Assembly (NCBI GenBank): GCA_030748155.1
Contig: JASMMN010000062.1
Coordinates: forward strand, 1-34,189
From: Phycisphaerales bacterium
GTDB lineage: Bacteria; Planctomycetota; Phycisphaerae; Phycisphaerales; SM1A02
Length of the DNA stretch: 34,189 nt
Direction of reading: 5' to 3'
The position numbers and the translations under genes were made by a program. The notes under the pieces were generated by a model. That model was not told where the DNA came from and made no database searches. It saw nothing but the letters and a program-made list of their open reading frames with translations. How positions within the stretch are numbered: the first letter of the stretch is position 1; the number at the start of each line of letters is the position of its first letter. Positions 31,601 to 34,189 of the stretch are shown piece after piece.

Positions 31601-32201
31601 CTATGATCTCGTCGGCATCGCAGCCCAGTGCGATTGGATCAACACAATGTCCTACGACTTCGCAGGCGCGTGGGATCTGTCCATCACCAGGCACCACAGC
31701 GGTCTGTATGCCAACACATCGAACCCATCTTCCAATGAGAATGTTCGGCTGCACTACAACACCAAAGGCTCGGTGCAGCCCTGGCTCGATGCCGGAGTGG
31801 ACCCTCACAAAATCGTGATGGGCGTTCCTTTCTATGGCCGGGCGTGGGGTGGCGTGGGCAGCAACAACGGCGGGCTGTTCCAATCCGGTTCCACAGTGCC
31901 GCCCGGCACTTGGGATGACTGGTCCAGCGGTGCCACGGGCATCAATGACTTCAGTCAAATCGAAGAACTCCTCGCCAGCGGCAACTACACCCGCTATTGG
32001 GACAATCAGGCCAAAGTGCCGTGGCTCTACAGCGCCTCACAGCACGGCGGTCACTTCATCTCCTACGACGATGCCGAGTCGATGCAACACAAGGTTGACT
32101 ACGTCGAAGATCTCGATCTCGGCGGAATCATGTTCTGGGAAATCACCGGCGACCGAAATGATGTTCTGCTCGACGTAATTCACGACGGGCTACTTGAATA
32201 A
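28611..32201 (+). CDS. Multidomain secreted polysaccharidase: CBM2, unassigned barrel-like domain, dockerin-like module, GH18 chitinase
   Basis: The GTG at 28611 opens 1196 residues. The N-terminus (about 1-22) is a weak signal peptide without basic residues. A CBM2-type cellulose/chitin-binding module follows (about 24-121; YTASITIENPHG, IDGWSLQW, SWNGRIEPG). After an acidic Gly/Ser linker and a beta-rich segment (150-227), residues 236-685 form an unassigned domain with IPCLIWYNVP and IVLEPDLLGY. A dockerin-like pair of Asp loops (698-754; DLNADNAVDISDV, DFDGNGSVDVDDL) stands in the middle, then a Gly/Asp/Asn linker. The C-terminal GH18 domain (809-1195) has SVGGWTWSGRF and the complete DxxDxDxE motif (933-940, catalytic Glu940). 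It probably degrades chitin, perhaps bound to another polysaccharide. Confidence 0.9.
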   Translation: MNQFLMSSFATGAASSIAVGAPSLFLEQSSGWSGGYTASITIENPHGQPAIDGWSLQWVDGPAIENLWNGVRSVNGDTTTVVNESWNGRIEPGSSRSTGFTAEGEWPPSFSELSYNNMSISMTDITEGGDGSDGSSGGDDGSGSSESLGFPDLTTSAVVVSLGNSTFSLTSGQNASLSAHTNNPDVLGVSIDGNQLVIHAKASGFASVRVDDATSGDRVLLGVAVRGGDGNMPGLPDYLAVGSVSEDVESHLEFFRDFGLGDTNRRVDVRYIYINGGPINGWRTWTPEEGQRVSNYIRNSKQLGMIPCLIWYNVPDGGESYWTNSEHLFDPEYMSAYWQDLDFMLDLAHAETQDGWPVMIVLEPDLLGYFAQAGLSPHESSWSVGITGSPQVSSAYSTIGVGGEPILAAGEDPAFDNSIEGLVKAINYIIDRDLPAGIVGWQFNLWASPPGGHTGVGVPGTGLVHLSDTVGIDEGRAAIAAEAQAMAQWYVDAGVMSHGADFISLDKYGLDAAGTTSSAADDPASSAWFWNNDHWLNYLEVAKSVGEVAQAPTVLWQIPVGHINESQVVDGDGLAFPVLENTHQHYEDSAGTFFLGDTFVSSGDRFDHFSANDSGDPLVSSSGNAITWGSHMQEAADAGVVAVLFGAGVGSSTQGTPRSDTIAGDPTDGGWWITKVQRYYEHVVPLSSQDGSGNDSQCEHDLNADNAVDISDVLILISSWGLCSDPTNCASDFDGNGSVDVDDLLVMVVAFGSCVAGGGSDNGGDNPGGGGDDNGDGNPGDGGNDNGGGSSSDGGDDAGNSGGETDPDDRIVAYYIEWGVYGRDYQPSDIPVDKITHLNYAFANIDDDGRIAIGDPYAAIDKSYPGDTWDQPYRGTYNQINNVLKAAHPHLKTLISVGGWTWSGRFSDVALTEISRRKFAESCVNFIRTYNFDGVDIDWEYPVCCGLSGNTYRPEDRDNYTLLMEELRSQLDAAAAEDGSEYLLTIAAAGGVDKLANYDLVGIAAQCDWINTMSYDFAGAWDLSITRHHSGLYANTSNPSSNENVRLHYNTKGSVQPWLDAGVDPHKIVMGVPFYGRAWGGVGSNNGGLFQSGSTVPPGTWDDWSSGATGINDFSQIEELLASGNYTRYWDNQAKVPWLYSASQHGGHFISYDDAESMQHKVDYVEDLDLGGIMFWEITGDRNDVLLDVIHDGLLE

Positions 32202-32236
32202 CCCTGATCTGATCGGGATGCCATGCTTGCATCATT

Positions 32237-32269
32237 GACAGGCTTCCAGCCTCCGGCTGGAAGCCTGTC
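32237..32269. terminator. Strong bidirectional hairpin between chitinase and peroxiredoxin genes
   Basis: A perfect 15-bp stem (GACAGGCTTCCAGCC, 32237-32251, with its complement at 32255-32269) encloses a 3-nt loop. It lies 35 nt after the chitinase stop and 150 nt beyond the end of the convergent peroxiredoxin gene. No T-run follows on either strand, but stem strength and place favour termination or mRNA end protection. Confidence 0.7.
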
Positions 32270-32394
32270 TGCATTTGCAACGGGCTATCGCGGCTATCTC
32301 CACGAGTGAACTCATATCTGTCACTATGGTTGCCTTCATCAAGAACGAGGGGGAGAACCCACTCGATTTGCCAAGGTCAACGTGACGAGTTTCG

Positions 32395-32412
32395 GTTGCA
32401 GAGGCCTGACCC
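32395..32412. repeat. Short dispersed sequence, copy 2 (GTTGCAGAGGCCTGACCC)
   Basis: This near copy of 5932-5948 lies 7 nt beyond the stop of the peroxiredoxin gene. The shared core is CAGAGG(T/C)CTGACCC. It may be the end of a REP-like element; two copies are weak evidence. Confidence 0.3.
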
Positions 32413-32419
32413 ATTTGTC

Positions 32420-33040
32420 TCAGAGCGCCTCGGCATGCGATGACAGGTAATCGGCAACGCCATCGGCTGAGGGTGTCATCGCGTCCTCGCCACTGGCCCA
32501 GCCGGCCGGGCAGACCTCGCCATTCTCCTCGTGGAACTTGAGTGCATCCACCATCCGGAGCATCTCGTCGATGTTTCGTCCGAGCGGAAGGTCGTTGACG
32601 ACCTGATGCCGAACGATGCCGCTGCCGTCGATGAGGAATGAGCCACGAAGGGCCGGTCCATCCGGGTGTTGCACGCCGTAGGCGCGGCAGATCTCGTGCT
32701 TGATGTCCGCCACCATCGGATAGGCGATCGGACCGATGCCGCCCTCGGCGACGAGTTTGTCCCTCCAGGCAATGTGCGAGAAAACCGAGTCGATACTCAC
32801 GCCGAGTACTTCGCAGCCACGCTGCTTGAACTGATCGAGCCGCCTGTCGAAAGCGATGATCTCGGTGGGACAGACGAAAGTATTGTCGAGCGGCCAGAAG
32901 AACAGCACAACATAACTGCCGCGGAAAGCAGACAAAGTCACGTCCCCGATTGATCCATCGCCCATGACCGCCGCTGCAGTGAAGTCGGGAGCTTCGCGGG
33001 TTACCAGAACGTCCAAGCCGGTATTACAACAACTCATCAT
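32420..33040 (-). CDS. Typical 2-Cys peroxiredoxin (AhpC/Prx1 type)
   Basis: The enzyme reduces H2O2 and organic peroxides through a peroxidatic Cys. The 206-residue protein has Cys57 in PLDNTFVCPTE (family PLDFTFVCPTE, so Phe to Asn) and the resolving Cys177 in NGEVCPAGW, plus the GGIGPI segment that makes Prx1-type enzymes sensitive to overoxidation. The reductant, thioredoxin or AhpF, is not encoded nearby. The N-terminus has an extra Cys pair (MMSCC). An AAGGAAG ribosome-binding site lies upstream of tandem ATGs at 33040 and 33037; the second has the better spacing. A TATCAT on this strand about 40 nt upstream could be the -10 box. Confidence 0.94.
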   Translation of the reverse strand: MMSCCNTGLDVLVTREAPDFTAAAVMGDGSIGDVTLSAFRGSYVVLFFWPLDNTFVCPTEIIAFDRRLDQFKQRGCEVLGVSIDSVFSHIAWRDKLVAEGGIGPIAYPMVADIKHEICRAYGVQHPDGPALRGSFLIDGSGIVRHQVVNDLPLGRNIDEMLRMVDALKFHEENGEVCPAGWASGEDAMTPSADGVADYLSSHAEAL

Positions 33041-33100
33041 ATCTTCCTTCCAATTCGATTCGCCTCATTGCGATCGGCGGCATGATATCAGTTCAATGGC

Positions 33101-34189
33101 CTACTCCGGCGGCATCGCAGATGCTGGCCAGACTGCAATGACGACATCACGATCGGTCACGATGGCAGGCTGTGTTAACGCACCCTGCGCGACGAATTCA
33201 CTGATCCATGACAGCCGATTCTCTGGAAACGTCGATATAAAGAAGACGGGGTGTTCCGCCGTTGCCGGAAGTACTGCATTTACAAACTCATCTTCGGTGA
33301 TGTGCGCATCGGCGTGCTCCTGAAAGTTCTCCACTCCCCAATGCAACTCGCCGGGTGAGCCAAACAATCGAACCTCCGCGTCTGGCCACTGCCACTTGGC
33401 GGCATGAATGAAATCACGGCCCGCAAGCACGGTACTCCGAGTGGCAATGGGCGAAAACGACTCCATCCAAGCCATGGGAGCCTTGGAGATGGTCATCCAA
33501 CCGGTAGGCAGCATCGCCGGAATAACCGCAAACAACGCCCCGGCACCGATTCCGCCAATCAACACGCGGCCGCGGCCATCGTCCGTTCGATACGACACCC
33601 AGTCGGACATGCCCCAGAAGATCAGTACCAGACCCAGAACGGCGAGCCTCCAGACACCACCGTCCTGCCATGGACCGCCATGGAGAGGATCGACTGGAAT
33701 GAAGGGTGTCGCAAGCAGTGCCACGATGCCGAACACGATCAGGATGCCACTGGGCAGTAGTTCACCGAAGGTCCGCCGCGGCGGCTCGTGCGTGAATCGC
33801 TCGACGAGGCCAACTGCCAGCATCGCTGCTGCAGCTGGGAAACATGGGAGGATGTACGTCGGCAACTTTCCGGACGACACCGAGAAGAAGGCCAGTGGAA
33901 TCAGTATCCAGCACACCAACAACCGGCTCTCAGCAGAGCCGAACCCGCGGCGGAGCAGCCCCGCCAAGGCCAACGGGCCGGCGAACACCCATGGAATCAG
34001 GCCCACCAGAATGATCGGGATGAAGAACCACCATGGTTCGGGATGCTGCGCATGCTCGCCGCCTGTGAACCTCTGCACATGCTCGACCCAGAAGAAGTAC
34101 TCCCAGAATTCAGCGGACCGCCAATGCACGGCCAGTGACCAAGGGAGCGCCGTCAGGAGTGCTGCGACCGCCGGTATCCACGGCAGCAC
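33101..34189 (-). CDS. ArnT-like GT39 membrane glycosyltransferase, 5' end outside the window
   Basis: The frame is open to the right edge, so 362 residues of the C-terminal part are seen. The visible sequence matches the middle of ArnT-type glycosyltransferases of family 39: LPWSLAVHWRSAEFWEYFFWVEHVQRF, then H..PWWFFIPIILVGLIPWV, and SVSSGKLPTYILPCFPAAA, where ArnT has SKLPTYILP. Several transmembrane segments follow, then a C-terminal soluble periplasmic domain of about 130 residues. Such enzymes use polyprenyl-phosphate sugars to glycosylate lipid A, proteins or other envelope acceptors. The first two loops with the catalytic Asp are outside the window. The gene ends about 60 nt upstream of the peroxiredoxin start and reads in the same direction. 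Confidence 0.88.
   Translation of the reverse strand: MLPWIPAVAALLTALPWSLAVHWRSAEFWEYFFWVEHVQRFTGGEHAQHPEPWWFFIPIILVGLIPWVFAGPLALAGLLRRGFGSAESRLLVCWILIPLAFFSVSSGKLPTYILPCFPAAAAMLAVGLVERFTHEPPRRTFGELLPSGILIVFGIVALLATPFIPVDPLHGGPWQDGGVWRLAVLGLVLIFWGMSDWVSYRTDDGRGRVLIGGIGAGALFAVIPAMLPTGWMTISKAPMAWMESFSPIATRSTVLAGRDFIHAAKWQWPDAEVRLFGSPGELHWGVENFQEHADAHITEDEFVNAVLPATAEHPVFFISTFPENRLSWISEFVAQGALTQPAIVTDRDVVIAVWPASAMPPE

Overview
This window looks like a planctomycete chromosome, most likely class Phycisphaerae. The main clue is a Cys-flanked, dockerin-like double Asp-loop module in the chitinase at 28611-32201 (about residues 698-754), a form common in that class. Supporting traits are moderately high GC, very compact packing, poorly conserved signal peptides, and many genes whose best -10 box lies only 6-9 nt before the start codon. 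I see no rRNA, tRNA, CRISPR array, insertion sequence or prophage. Most of the window is housekeeping; the less ordinary DNA is at about 23.3-32.4 kb.

1-6 kb, plus strand: the 3' part of an unrecognised helical protein gene, then panB, an HtrA-type protease and an Opp/Dpp-type ABC ATPase joined by two 4-nt GTGA overlaps, then thyA and folA. PanB and ThyA both consume 5,10-methylene-tetrahydrofolate, and FolA regenerates tetrahydrofolate from the ThyA product.

6-12 kb: a small lipoprotein gene diverges from a tRNA-dihydrouridine synthase gene. A minus-strand run follows: a small Cys-rich protein, XerD, and a secreted helical protein that seems distantly related to the first gene of the window. 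Next come trpS and a CPBP-type membrane protease (both minus). The protease gene overlaps head-to-head with trpC.

12.8-21.2 kb, plus strand: a branched-chain amino acid (or branched acyl-CoA) module. It holds a LiuC-like crotonase, a 234-nt leader-like gap, a second crotonase, a long acyl-CoA dehydrogenase, a leucine/valine-type dehydrogenase, and E1-alpha, E1-beta and E2 of a branched-chain 2-oxoacid dehydrogenase. From the second crotonase onward the genes are tightly spaced. The proposed flow is amino acid to 2-oxoacid to acyl-CoA to enoyl-CoA to hydroxyacyl-CoA. E3 (lipoamide dehydrogenase) is not in the window.

21.2-28.4 kb, mostly minus: an MBL-fold hydrolase coupled to a DegT-family aminotransferase; a secreted 843-residue protein with GxGY repeats, FG-GAP-like repeats and a Gly/Asp tail; a plus-strand remnant of rmlB; and an operon of SGNH hydrolase, phospholipid-methyltransferase-like protein and BtuF-like lipoprotein.

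28.6-34.2 kb: a 1196-residue secreted polysaccharidase (CBM2, unassigned barrel-like domain, internal dockerin-like module, GH18 chitinase), a strong 15-bp hairpin, a 2-Cys peroxiredoxin, and the C-terminal part of an ArnT-like GT39 membrane glycosyltransferase cut by the window edge.

The best candidates for something undescribed are the central domain of the chitinase protein, the apparent leaderless promoter pattern, the structured gap before the branched-chain operon, and the paralogous helical secreted proteins.
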